A stretch of 64,000 nt of DNA from NCBI GenBank assembly GCA_019775845.1, contig JADQAV010000003.1, forward strand, positions 496,001 to 560,000, written 5' to 3'. This stretch comes from Myrmaecium sp. VS I D KN 1. Lineage: Eukaryota; Ascomycota; Dothideomycetes; Valsariales; Valsariaceae. Below the pieces are notes generated by a model that had not been told where the DNA came from, ran no database searches, and worked only from the letters and a program-made list of their open reading frames with translations. Below, in pieces: positions 45,627 to 57,054 of this stretch; the stretch's first letter is position 1, and each line of letters starts with the position of its first letter. A program made the translations under genes and the position numbers.

Positions 45627-48588
45627 TTAGGCGATGTAGCTGTACGTGTTGTTCTCCTCGCGTTCCATATAATCCTTCTCGATCAATCTGGCATCAGCTT
45701 CGTTAGCAGGTTATACACACGCAGAGGAAGGGGAAAAAGAAAACTCAACATACCGATCGATATTCTTCTTGATATCCTGCACGCTCAGCACCCCCCGCGA
45801 CTTCGTCGCCGAAATCACCTCGGCGATCAGCTCCTGATGCCCGATCGTCTTCCGACTCTTCATGATCCGCACGATGGCCGCCTGCGTCTCAAAGTTACGG
45901 TCCGCCGCCACCCGCTCGTGCGTCTCCTTGTTCTCCTCCTTCGTCTCCTTCAGCTGCACCTGGTTGATCTTGACCCGGTATCGGTCGTGCGAGAAGGTCG
46001 GGTTGAAGCTGAACTCGTCCGTCGGGTTGATGTCCCGACCCTTGGGATGCTTCGTCAGCGGCTTGAGTTTCGCGCACGCCAGTGACTGCAGCGTCCGGTT
46101 GAGCTCGGCGGGCGGGAGCCCCGTCGCTTCTCTGAGGTATTCGTAGCTGACTTTCTCGCCCTCGCCGAGGCCGTTGAAGAGGAGCAGGATGATCGCCTGG
46201 AAACTGGAGACGACGAGTTCCTTGTTGCCGCGCGGGAAACGCGCGCGCATCTGGCAGTGCGCCAGGGCATGTTTCCAGTCCAGCTTACGGCCCGAATGCT
46301 TGCTCTTGTAGTGTTCCTCAAACTTGTCAATTGCCAGCTTGATGTTTGCAGGAATGATAACGGGGACATCCGGGTAGGTGGGCCATGCGGACGAGGAGAG
46401 GATGTTGACGTAAAGGTCGAGCGAGGGCCTTGCACTTTTGTTGTCCCGCTCCCGTTCCTCGAGGATGGACTTGTAGCTGGCCATCTCCTCGCGCGAAAGC
46501 TCCACGTCCTTGAACATCTGCTCTAGATTCTGGGTGAAGCCGGACCCGCACTCTGTTTTGCTGTGAGAATCTGACCATCCACCTTCGTGAAAGGATACAT
46601 ACCTGTCTTCAAACGCGCAAGCATGCTACGCTCCGCATCTGCGCTAGCACTTCTGCCCATGAGCAGACGCCGGGCAAGATCTTTCTTGTAGAACGCCTCG
46701 AACACTGCCTTGCCATGAACAAATCTGAAGAGATCCAGGACTTGATCAAGCTGGCTGTTGACTTCGGCATCCTCATCAAAGCCGTACTCGTCCGCTTCAT
46801 CTTCTTCCGCTGCCGCGGACTTGGAGCCCACGGACGTGAGATTGCTTGGGATCGCTTTGGCACCGCCCCGAAGCAGCATGTCAACATATTTGGCGATCAT
46901 CTCGGCAACCTTCGAGTTATCAGTATTCCAGGTGGCGCCAGACTTCTTCTGCTTGTTAATGAAGGTCTCGAAGGATTCTCGGAGACCATGGCCCATCTCC
47001 GCGTTTCGGTGGAAGGAAACACGCCATATCGTGTCGAGCTGGCGTTTCAGACATAGAAGCTTAACAACCATCTGGTCTTGCTCCTTCTCGTCGAAGACAA
47101 TTGCTGTGCCTGTATCATTGATCCATTTTTCGAAAGCGGGCCGTAACTTGTCCCCAAGCCCTCTTCGTTCCAGCAGAGAATACAGCTGTTCCAAAGCTTC
47201 CACCTTGTTCTCATCCAGCAGGTCGGCGATATCATCCTGGTTGACTAGTAAAGCGTTAGATTTATGAACAAAACTTCTTGACTCATACATACTCAATATA
47301 TCCTGCTTCCTGACAATAACATGTTCTTCTAAGTTTGCTAGTAGGTCACGTCGGGTCGTGTGATCTAATCCAAACATCTCACAACGGCTGACCTCCTTGT
47401 CTATAAGTTGGAAAGCGTTGCGGACATACTCCGGCAGTGTTTGCTCTGTGCCGTGGTGATCGGACCATGTTGAGAAGTAGCTCTGTGAAAGCTCGAGCAT
47501 CCTCGGCTCAAAGGTATCAGTATACACCCCCAAAGCGTGGAACATCTCGATGGCATTTCTAAAGGTGGACTGATCCAAAGATTCGCCCTGGCGATCTGAT
47601 TGAACCAGGTCGCAAGCACCATCTATGATCCTTCGCTTCAGATGTGAGTTCCGGAAGACGAGATCGCGAAACATATCGATAGCCATCGTCTGCAGCGATC
47701 GGTGCTGGTGCAATAAGTACGACCGATCGAGGTAGCAAAAGATCCAGTGTATAGTTTTCTGCCCGTAACTACGTTAGAGAACAGACCTTGAACACAGCCG
47801 AAGCGGAGAGACCCTACCAATTGCTTCATCCACAAACTCCACGATGCCAGTACTGCCCGCAATACATCCACGTTATGTGCACTTGTCTTCCTCAACAATG
47901 GCTCTAGCAATCCTTTTCGCACATAGTCCTCACATGCTTGTTGCAATCTGCGACTCAGTTCTTCTGCATGCCCTTGCCGGCAGAGATTCTCAACACCTTT
48001 GTATTGCTCCTCCAAGGAGAAGTTGATCCCTTGGGCCGCGAATATGACCTTAAGGGACTCCTCCAGCCGACCCCACGTCTTCTCAAAGTACTGTCGCGGG
48101 TCCGTCTTCGGCTGCGTACGAAAGTTCTTGACCGCGAGCTTTTTCGCGCCCATATGCGGGTTGAAGTTGGGATTGCGCAGCATCCCATTCTTGCGGATAG
48201 GGGAACCAGTCGGCGGCGAACTGCTGGTGAGGTCCACCACCGTGGGGTTCGTCCCTCTCTTGGACGGGAAGCTGTACATATTGTCTGAGGACATCATCGA
48301 GGTCGGTGTGCTCACGTTCGATAAGGGCGGAGGTGGCGGGGTGTCTGAGCTCGGATCGAGGCGAATGCGCTTGCTTGATGGCGATAACGGAGCTCCCGCA
48401 GAGTGATTCGCGGATGGCTTCTGCTGCGACGTCGAGAAAAGCTCCGAGATTGTCGTTTGTTGCTTGTTGGACCCGTGGTTGTCGATGCTGGAGCTGTTGC
48501 TGCACGATTGCCGGGCGGAGAGCTTCCGCTTACGCTCGACGCCAGGTTTGTACGCTTCGCCGGAAGGATGAACAGGTGGATCCTGCAT
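45627..48588 (-). CDS. CUL4: cullin-4, scaffold of CRL4 ubiquitin ligases
   Basis: Nuclear scaffold that holds DDB1-substrate receptors at its N-terminus and Rbx1 at its C-terminus. Exons 48588..47818, 47758..47293, 47244..46603, 46552..45754 and 45687..45627 give 912 residues. A disordered extension of about 150 residues carries a basic cluster (ERKRKLSAR), QTTISELF (44-51) and a Pro run. Cullin repeats begin at KLAVKNFRTQPKTDPRQYFE. The cullin homology domain includes FRFVHGKAVFEAFYKKDLAR, RRLLMGR, LKTECGSGFTQNLEQMFKDV and WPTYPDVPVIIP. The neddylation site is the Lys of IVRIMK (residue 858), in the winged-helix end that finishes NNTYSYIA. The second intron is only 48 nt, in frame and stop-free; retention would add 16 residues. 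The long extension distinguishes it from CUL1 and CUL3. Confidence 0.95.
47245..47292 (-). other. 48-nt in-frame intron of CUL4
   Basis: GTATGT donor, TCTAACG branch site and ACTAG acceptor. A second AG 8 nt downstream (AACCAG) would shift the frame into an immediate stop, so the ACTAG choice is required for the full product. Confidence 0.7.
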
Positions 48589-49109
48589 CCCAAGCGTCGC
48601 TATTAGGGCTCAAGGTGGCTGTCTTGAGCTTCCTCGAAGATGTGATCTGGTATGTGCGGGGGAGATCGGGTTGAGGTGGATGCCGATGGTTTACATGACG
48701 AGATCGAGATGCGCCAGGAAAGGCGGAGATACGCGGGCTAATTCCGGTTGCAGTTCACTTCAGGCGAGCACCACGTCTTCAGGGAGCAATCAATGTGAAT
48801 TGATGCAGAGTTCTATATCGATTCTACTACCTAAGAAGATTCTAAAGCAGTCCAAGGATGTGTGGATAATGTATTGGGGGTCTCCGGAGTCAAAGTGGCT
48901 TGTGATATCTCTGGAGTAGAAATATTTTGCAATATGTACATTATAGGTAATGGAGTAGGGAAAATGCATCTGGTGTATCCAAGGGAAGCGTAAAGGCCTT
49001 CTAAGAAAGAAAGTAATGCGCCCTAAACCCTGCAGTCTGGTATCTACGCATTACAGACAAAACGCCAGTCGCCAGATCCGATCGTCATATACAGCATGAA
49101 TGTGCCCTT
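48589..49109. other. intergenic, CUL4 promoter side
   Basis: Between the CUL4 start and the MGM1 stop, both on the minus strand. AT-richer at 48800-48960; no coding. Confidence 0.6.
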
Positions 49110-52035
49110 CTAAAACATAGACCATCCTCTACTTCTTCGCCCTTCGTCTTTGGAGGTTTGTGTGCTCCTGGAGTTGTACCGCTTCTCACGAGCCTCGAGC
49201 TGGCGCAAGGACTCCATTTCCTTCAGAACATGCTCGAGCAGCTCCTTACGCCTTACAACATCCAGATGCCTCCTGATCTTGGGATCCTCTCTCGCAAAAC
49301 GCTCAACCTCAGCGGGAGAGAGGCCGCGTCCCAACCGCGCATCAAGCTCACGGGGAAACTTGACAAGTTAGTGAGCATGTACTGAAGAACAAGCTGCCGT
49401 AGACTCACCTGATAGTAGAATTTAGAAAGTAGCTCAGCATCCAGAAACAGATCAGCCGTCGTTGTGAGTTTATCGGCAACCGCATCCAGGAAGACCTCTG
49501 GGCAATAGTACTTGTTCGTTTTGCTTGCACATTGCTTCGACTTGACAGCCATCAGACGCATCTTCAGCACATCTTGCCGATCCCGTAAGAAGACTGCCTC
49601 TTTGCCTAAACTTCCACGTTAGCATCGTAGACTTGAAGCATTCGATGATCCGAGTTACCTTTCTGCAGGAGTGAAGCACTGAAACCTCCAGCTCCTCCCA
49701 CCCCATCGCCTTCAAGGACCACTTGGCCGCTCCTCACACGATCAATGAAGGCAGTCACCTCCTTAAGGCGTCTTTTGCCCCCAATCTCATTTTCCAGGTT
49801 CTTGGAAGCAGCCTCAACGAACTTGAGCTCTTCTTTCAACACATTCGCAATGTTCTCTCGTCCACGCGCCCACTCATTGTCTTCTAACTCGATGCGATAC
49901 TTGTAAGGCTTGACACAAATCTCCAACTCATCGCTGATGTCGTATGATAAGTCCTTCAATATGCTTGTAGAAGCTTCGGTGATCGCCTGGCGAGCAAACG
50001 GATGGGATGCAAAACGGGATTGCTCAATCAGAGCATTAATGTGGGCCTGGAGAGCGCTGGCAACAACAGTCGTAGCAAGGCGCCCAATGCCTAGTTTGGT
50101 CAGAGCTGCACTGGACGAGTCCAGCTTGAGATGCCACAAGGGGTTTTCGGGGTCGGCCTTTGGCAGGCTGCTCAGCGGATCAGCTTCAGGTAGCGGAGGT
50201 GACAGGTCTTCGATGGGCCTGTTCCAGTAGCGCTGGGCCAAAAGATTGAGCACCTGTTGATCAAGTTCATGCTTGAGAAGCTCGCGGATCTCGCGTCTTC
50301 CAAAATGCTCCGTGAAGCCCTTGAATGAATGCTTGAAGGCGTCCAGGCTTTCTGCAAGGTACGACTCGGCACTCAGAGGGCGATCGTTGTATTGCACTTT
50401 GAACTCATAGGTAGCCTCGGCTAGCTCTCGCTGAATGGCCTCGCTCGTAGTTTTCAGGCTATCGGCCATAGTCCGCTCAAGCACGTGCATAAGCTTTTTA
50501 CGGAGATTCTGCGTGCCCACATCCAGATGTGCTTCATGTGTGAACTCAGGATGAGAAGAGAAGTATGCGTTCTCGTTCCGGGCGATCGCATTGCTGATGT
50601 TGCCGCTGCCCCGGTGGAAAAGGCCACCAGTTTGCTGAGGGATTCGGCACACAACTCCAACGTAACCCAGACGAAGGGCATACTTCCTATCAGTAAGGAG
50701 TTCAATTGCTCGCTCGGGGTCAACCAGGTCCATTTTCGTGATGACTCCGATAGTACGCTCACCCCTGGGGTCCACCTTGCGGGAGGCTCGCAATGCTGTT
50801 GAGTTTGCCAGGTCCACGTCTGCTGCTGATATAGCAAGAATGACATTTGGCGGCTGGATATACTTCTCACAAAGTTCTGCGATCTTCTCCTTCAGCTGCG
50901 GCGGCTGATCCCGGCCAACTACTTGAATGTATCCCGGCAGATCAATCAATGATAGGTCTGGGACGTTGGGCGAGTATATCCGTAGCTGAATAGGGTCATC
51001 GGAGACGCACTGCTGAGTCGGCACCGCCAAGTTCAGATCAGTCAGCGTTCTCTGAATCTGAGAAAAGTCCGTGATCTTCCCGAGGCCTAACGCAGGGAAC
51101 TCGCCATATTCGGCCTGGGCATCCGGGGTGTTAACGAGTGTCAGCTCGATGGGTCGGCGGGTGACCATGTTAGAGCCCTTGGGTAGAAACTCGTGTCCGA
51201 CAATCGCTTCCAGAACAGAGCTTTTTCCTGAAGACTGAGACCCGATAACGACGATGGAAGGCAGCGTCAACTGATCAGACTGCCCAACAGTCTGCAGCAG
51301 ACTCCGGATTTCGATCATCTTCTTCGTCAGCATCATCATCTGCTCGTCCCTCGCGATCCTCTCGCCCCTACTCTGATCCTCATCTTCATTCTCCGTATCG
51401 TATCCAAAGGCCGCGGCAGTCGTAGCACCTGCAGCACCCAATCCGGCTCCTCCTTTAACCGGGTCACCTTCTGGTCCACCACCTGATCCTCTGTTTCCAC
51501 CACCCTCCTCACTTTTCCCGAGTACCTTCTGCAGCCACTCCGGAAGATCCAACTCTTGCTTTACACCCTCAACATTCGACTTAGTTTTGTCCCAGCCCTT
51601 CTCAATCTGATCCCAGATCCCTTTCCCAGACTCGAAGATGTCCCCACCGACAGCCTTAGCTCTGTCCCTCGCCTCTCCATAGATCTCCATCACATACGAT
51701 CCCGCTTGATTTGCCTTCAGCTGCAGAAAACCCAATCCCGCCATGACTGCCCCACCCGCCACCGCCCCTAATGTTGCGAATTTCGTGACCAGCCGTGGCA
51801 GCACCCGCACGAAGCTGATCGAGCGGACGGCAGGGACATTGTGCAAGGAGTTTGAGCCAAGGGGGAATGCCCTGCTGGCAAGGTACGTCGTGATGTCTGT
51901 CGGACGTGGCCGAAGCGGGCCGCCGGCGCCGGCATGTGTATGGAAGGAGACCCGGATGCGAGGGACGAGTTGAGCAGCACGTTGGCGGAATATGACGGGC
52001 GCTAGGCGTCGCGATGTGAGCAGCTGCCCGCTCAT
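49110..52035 (-). CDS. MGM1: mitochondrial dynamin-related GTPase Mgm1 (OPA1 orthologue)
   Basis: Drives inner-membrane fusion and cristae shape. Exons 52035..49659, 49605..49409 and 49358..49110 give 940 residues. The N-terminus is a basic, acid-free presequence (LTSRRLAPVIFRQRAAQLVP). One membrane span follows at about 82-104 (FATLGAVAGGAVMAGLGF), and an Ala/Gly-rich stretch at 195-211 (GAGLGAAGATTAAAF) sits where rhomboid Pcp1 cuts family members to make the short form. GTPase motifs: GSQSSGKSS (265-273), the switch Thr in MVTRRPIELTL, DLPGY (365-369) and TKMD (433-436). The middle and effector domains continue to LLSKFYYQFPRELDARLGRG and a helical end with VVRRKELLEHVLKEMESLRQ. The frame is open for 43 codons upstream of the chosen start, but MSGQLL begins a good presequence. 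Confidence 0.95.
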
Positions 52036-52519
52036 GGTGGTGGCAGTATGAAGACACGCAGTCGAGATGGCCTTCGGTTCATAGGGTTGTGGGAAACGAG
52101 TCTCTGTCTCTTTGCCCTGTAGGGAGCTTTGATGGGCCCTGTCCCCTCCGAAACGCTCCCGCAAGTCGGATGATGAACGCCAAGGCTCTCATTGGGGCAT
52201 GGATAACGAGCCTAAGGCTCCAAGTTATACTTCAACAGCTTGTAAGATATACGAGTAGCAATAGCCAAAGAGTTCTTTTACTATTGTAACGGATTGTTTG
52301 ATTGTGTTAAAGCCATAATAAGGCATACTTCCCCGCGACGATGAAAGATAGCTATCTCCCCGCCTTTGACCTTCTTAGACGCCTGTTCTCCGTGACCTAG
52401 CGCCGTCCAAAACTCTTACAGTAAACGCCAAATACCAGTTGAATCTCCATCAATTTCTATGATCCTTCATTCGCTTCTCATGGGATAAGCGGAGTCCATA
52501 TCGCTGCATTTGCTTATCG
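52036..52519. other. intergenic, MGM1 promoter side
   Basis: AT-richer at 52230-52330. No gene seen. Confidence 0.6.
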
Positions 52520-53423
52520 TTACTCCTGCCAGTCCTCAAAGCGCCAACTTTCCGCCCCATCAGTGATGGTGAACCGATGGGTAGTAAATCTGATCTGCTG
52601 ATAGATTGCTGGCGCAGCCAGACGCGCACGACGATGCCAGGGGCCCGTTCCGCCATTGTGAGCATCAGCACGAGAGCGCCATAAGCCTAGACGTCAGGTC
52701 AGCCATAGGCTCGGATCAGACGAGTGGCTGGCAAGGACAGTATCGATCTAAGTAGATACTCAAACCACCAGGCTCGAGGATCTAAGGCCTAGCGGGAGAT
52801 ATGGGACTATGGAAAGCAGAAACTGAAACAGGAATGAAAGAGGAGAGTCTGGACCTACAAGTTGCTAAATTCCTCCTTTCGGCGTTCGGGCTTCCAAACC
52901 AGTACTTCAGCAGGCCACCACTAACAGTAGCTTCTTCATGGCTTTTCTTGTCCAGCTGGCCGAGGAGTTCGCGGTCCACGCTCTCTTTTAATACGGACCG
53001 AAAGATGACGGTGTAGAAGGAATGAGACTTCCACTCAAATCCCTCCGACGCGCAAAGATCCTTGAGAGTCAAGATCACCTCGTCCCAGTTGAAAGCCGAC
53101 GGGTAATCGGTGGTGGCATAAGCATCGGTGATAGGATGGAGAGTGGTGAGAGCTTGGGCGAAGAGACGGCTCGGCGTGTCCAGAGTACTGAGATCGAGGA
53201 GATGTTCCGCATCCACGTATGGGGAGGAGATGATACGGTCTGCCGGTGACAATTCCTGTGGCTCAGTGATTTGGGCAATTACGCTTGCGGAGACCTTGGC
53301 GGGCTTGGGATTGATGTTGTGATCCAAGATTTCGTGGACTTCGGTATAGGCGCGGATTGCCTTGACGGCTCCAACGGTGTCTAACGGCGCGGGAGGAGGA
53401 TATTCAGTAGCAGCGGTAGCCAT
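52520..53423 (-). CDS. UPF0643 family protein, function unknown
   Basis: Fungal family with no assigned function. Exons 53423..52859 and 52686..52520 (intron 172 nt) give 243 residues. Visible segments: AVKAIRAYTEVHEILDHNIN, SPYVDAEHLLDLSTLDTPS, FEWKSHSFYTVIFRSVLKES, ATVSGGLLKYWFGSPNAERR and, across the intron, NLATC joined to LWRSRADAHNGGTGPWHRRA, then YQQIRFTTHRFTITDGAESW. The join is supported because it restores the Cys-Leu-Trp-Arg-Ser sequence that family members carry, and because the frame closes. Reading straight through the intron gives a false serine-rich tail and an early stop. The conserved Trp, His and Arg residues late in the protein suggest a hydrolase or ligand-binding fold, but I see no catalytic motif to name. 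Confidence 0.85.
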
Positions 53424-54312
53424 TGTTCAGAGGAAGATACGTGTAAGGAGCTGAACCAGAAGTGGCCAAATGTTTTGGTGTTTCGGAATTTTTTTTTTTC
53501 TCCTGAGCGGCAATCCGGCTGGTTAGGGCAACCAAACTTGAGATCGGGAATAAGGAGTGAAAGAGACTCGATACCGAATTCGCGTTGAAAAGATAGGAAA
53601 AGATAGGAAAGGTTAGAAAGAAGCAAGTCTTCCACTGTTTCCCTGTGGGAATGATATAAGTGAACCCAAATTGAGGCGTGCGTGGTCGCAATATCGCGCG
53701 ACTACTTTGTGTGATCACGCAATACCGCTCATTTTCAACTCAATCAATCTGCACCGATCCAGACGAGTTTTGCGAGAGGGAAAACATGGCGAAGAAATAG
53801 GAGAAGAGGATCCGCTAAGAAATCGATCCGGGGATACACGCGTCTACCCCATGGGGAGTACGAGGTTGCTGTGTATCCTCCGCAGTCACACCCTGAGTAC
53901 GTAAAAGGGTATACGTCGGGTCCAGTCCACTTGAGGATATGGACGGACGACTCATTGAGAGGGTGGATGAACTTCCTGTACGTGCGTACTTAGTGTTCGG
54001 CTGGGTATCGTTGTCACAACTGTGAGATGCTTCTTCAATCATCACGCGAACGCGAACCGCAAGAGGCGAGCGGTCGAGATTTCAAAGTTGCACGTGACCA
54101 CAACCTCGAGGAAGGGAGGCTGGACAACGATTGCTATTTATCGGGTATAAAGCGCCTTGCAAGAAATATTGAGGGAATCTGTCTATATGCAATGTGAACC
54201 AGGGCGGGAACAATCATCTCCTTCACCCGCAGCTGTCGAGATGTCCGCTGGGCACTGTCAACCCAAACTGTGTGGCCAATCGGATTTCCAGCTTCCCGGC
54301 TTACGTACCTCT
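53424..54312. other. intergenic, no gene seen
   Basis: Between the UPF0643 start and the POT1 stop on the same strand. Average composition, no repeats or coding of note. Confidence 0.6.
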
Positions 54313-56386
54313 TCACATGACAGTGGTACCAAACATCCTATGCATGCGATGCCACTTCTTGTCCTCGGTAGGACCCCCTGGTACCCCGAACTCCTCAATA
54401 CAGCAATCAAATGCCGTACTTGATGCACCGACCTTGGCATCATGAGCGATTGGCAAGCTTGCGCCGGTGTCCTTGAGCTCTTGAAGATTCCCCCAAAGAA
54501 CAAACATCTTCTCGGTCAGCAGACTCAATGCCTTTTTGTCTTTGCGGAGACTGCGGGTTTCACGTCAACGGACATGCGCCGAAAAAGCCAAGGGCATACG
54601 ACTTACTCTACCGGATCCATCTTCAAGAGGTATTCCGCAGAATCCGCCGCAACGAGCAGTTTCGTCCGTGCTGGTGGGCCTGTCACTGGCTTGGATATAC
54701 CGTCTTCGACCAGTAGAAAGAAAGCCCATTCCCATTTCTTTGGGCTTTGAGACGCATACGGCTCGAATATTGAACTATCGCCGTCTTCGTCAACATTGTT
54801 GACGTTGTTGTACTTCTGATCGTCGAGAGGATGCGAGAAGTCCGCTAGATTTGGAGGGTAGTAGTCGATTACCCGTAGGTTGGTCCTATAGCGCGCATTT
54901 ACGAAGGGTAGCTTTAGTTGATCACCCCGCGGAGTTGTGCTCGCTAGATGCGGCGATTCAATGATGTTGGCGAGTGATGTAAGTGGGATGGTTGGATGAC
55001 TGCAGACGACTAATTGAAGTCAGAACCACTTCAAAGGAGCTTGGATGAGTAGGAGTACCATGTTTGTTCGCATGATAATTGAGCAATGGTTGCCCCGATT
55101 CTTGCACCTTCGCCTTGAACTCGGCTTCTCTCCGTTCAGCCTCCAGTTTGCTCTTCTTCTTTTTTTTTTTGTTCTTCTTTTGAACCGACTCCGTAAGTGG
55201 TTTACTGTACCGCTCTTCATACTCTGCCTTACGCTTGCGAAGCTCTCGAACACGCTCATGATCGTGTCCCTTCAGTTTCGAAATCTGGACCCTATCGGGA
55301 TACTTCTGGTCCCCATGAAGGACGCCCTCTAGCGTATTTGCACGGGTGTATTTAGTCTTCACGTTCTTCAAGAGTACGAAATCACCTTCGCTTATGTTGT
55401 TATTTGCCCAAGAGAAATGCGGTTCCCATGCAGTGACTTGCAACGTAAGTCGCCCGAAAGGGCATCCCCACTGAGACCTCTTCTGAAGGCCAAAGCTCGT
55501 GTAGCCATATTCATCGCCTTCTCTTCCATCATCCTGCCCAGATCGCTCCCCAGGGGGTTCATAGTTGTAGAGGAATTTGTTCTCTGTATAATCAGTAACA
55601 TATAGCGAGCCCTTGGTCATCTCGGGCCAGAATTTCACAACTTCCACGACCAAGTCGTAAAATGAATCGACAACGATGTCTTCGATCCGACTAAGCTTAT
55701 TTCTTGGTGCTCCCCGAGTAGAAGTTATTTGATTCGCGTGTGGTGGTGGCAGATCTCGACTTTGAACAGTGGGAACTGTGTCTACAACGGATCGGCTGGT
55801 GCCTAGTCCGTGCTTCGAATGATGGAGTTCGAGGATGTATAACTGCTCCTGCACGGATGGGTTCGCTGTAGTTTTATAGGACGAATGAGGAAGGACTGTT
55901 TGGCCTCCAGCATAAGCATTTTTGAAATGAAGATTGGGCATGGACGAGCTATGGAAGACGTGGATTTCACTAGTCCGGCCAGTGTGAAATCCCCAGTTAC
56001 TCTGAAATGGTCAGCCTTGACGATGTGATCTTAGTCAAGGATTGATCTTCACCTTGTTGAGTCTACGTGCTAGAACGATATCGCCGCAGCCATTGATCTT
56101 TGGCATTATGCGTTCAGGACAAAATATCCTGATGGAAATATTCGAAGGCCCGGTCCCGTCTTCTGAACTACCGTCCTCAATCTCAAATGTACATACCCAA
56201 TCTGGTCCCGAGGTCAGTACCATGCCGTTTAGTCGCCGGGGATAGCCGTTCTGATAGGGACGAACCCGTTCCTCTGCTTGGCTTAGGGGGTTGAAAATCG
56301 ACGATGATCCCCACAACGGCAGTGACATGTTGCTCTTTCGCAGCCTCTGCTACAGTCTTGAAGCCGGGTGGAGGTCGTCCAGCCAT
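54313..56386 (-). CDS. POT1: telomere end-binding protein Pot1
   Basis: Binds the single-stranded telomeric overhang and protects chromosome ends. Exons 56386..56266, 56201..56053, 56001..55059, 55009..54607 and 54550..54313 give 617 residues. OB-fold 1 (telo_bind) spans about residues 8-150: FKTVAEAAKEQHVTAVVGII, then DWVCTFEIEDGSSEDG, RIFCPERIMPKINGCGDIVL, and SNWGFHTGRTSEIHVFHSS. OB-fold 2 (POT1PC) is about 190-350: FWPEMTKGSLYVTDYTENKF, GCPFGRLTLQVTAWEPHFSW, GDFVLLKNVKTKYTRANTLE and LHGDQKYPDRVQISKLKGHD, followed by a pure Lys-rich run (KKNKKKKKK). The C-terminal part has WEWAFFLLVEDG, KALSLLTEKMFVLWGNLQEL, FDCCIEEFGV and HRMHRMFGTTV, as in the Pot1 C-terminal region that contacts Tpz1/TPP1. 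The first intron has an unusual GTTCGT donor. Divergent from importin alpha. Confidence 0.93.
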
Positions 56387-57054
56387 CACGGGATAACGCG
56401 TAGCCCACGTACGCCGAGGACCGCGTTTGGGTGGTGAAGCAGGTGCAGCGGTTGCGCAGAGCGGGCTTCGCGGTGGCACGCGACAAAGAGTGGTCTGGAA
56501 TCCGGAAGCGTGGACGCAATCACAACAACGTCCGGGCTGTTTTTGGCACGGTGGAAGGGGCCGCCGACGTGAGTGCGCCGGTGGCAAATGGTGCTGTTTG
56601 TATGGACTCCCCCGGGCCGCAATGCAGGTGCATCACAACGCTCTCCCAAGTGACGGCGCAGTGCTCACGGGCAAAGAGTGAGAACTCGGTAAGTAGTCAA
56701 CGTTGGGTCCCCCAGATCGACGTGAGAAGGTTAGAGTTGGGTATCCGTAGGGCTGTAACAAAGCGTGTAATAGGCCCAAACGGACCAGCAGGCCGTCACT
56801 GCTTGCTGGGGCGGACGTCCCCTTGGCTGAGTCAACCCCCGCGCTAAGAGCAGAACCGAACGCAGTCCCCCTCTACTACGAAAGTGCTCCGTCGGTCTGA
56901 ATTTCCACCCAAACCTCTCCTCTCTACCTCCGACAGCAGTCGCCCCGTGTCTCTGCAAACACATCCCGATCATCCGTCCTTCCTGCGAAACCGGGTTTCA
57001 CGATTTACTGTGCACGTTGGTTCTCTTCTCTACGTCGACGCAGCAACCAGCGCC
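56387..57054. promoter_or_regulatory. divergent promoter region (POT1 / importin alpha)
   Basis: 668 nt between opposite start codons. An ACGCGT hexamer at 56396-56401 lies 10 nt from the POT1 ATG, a candidate MBF site but possibly part of the leader only. Confidence 0.5.
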
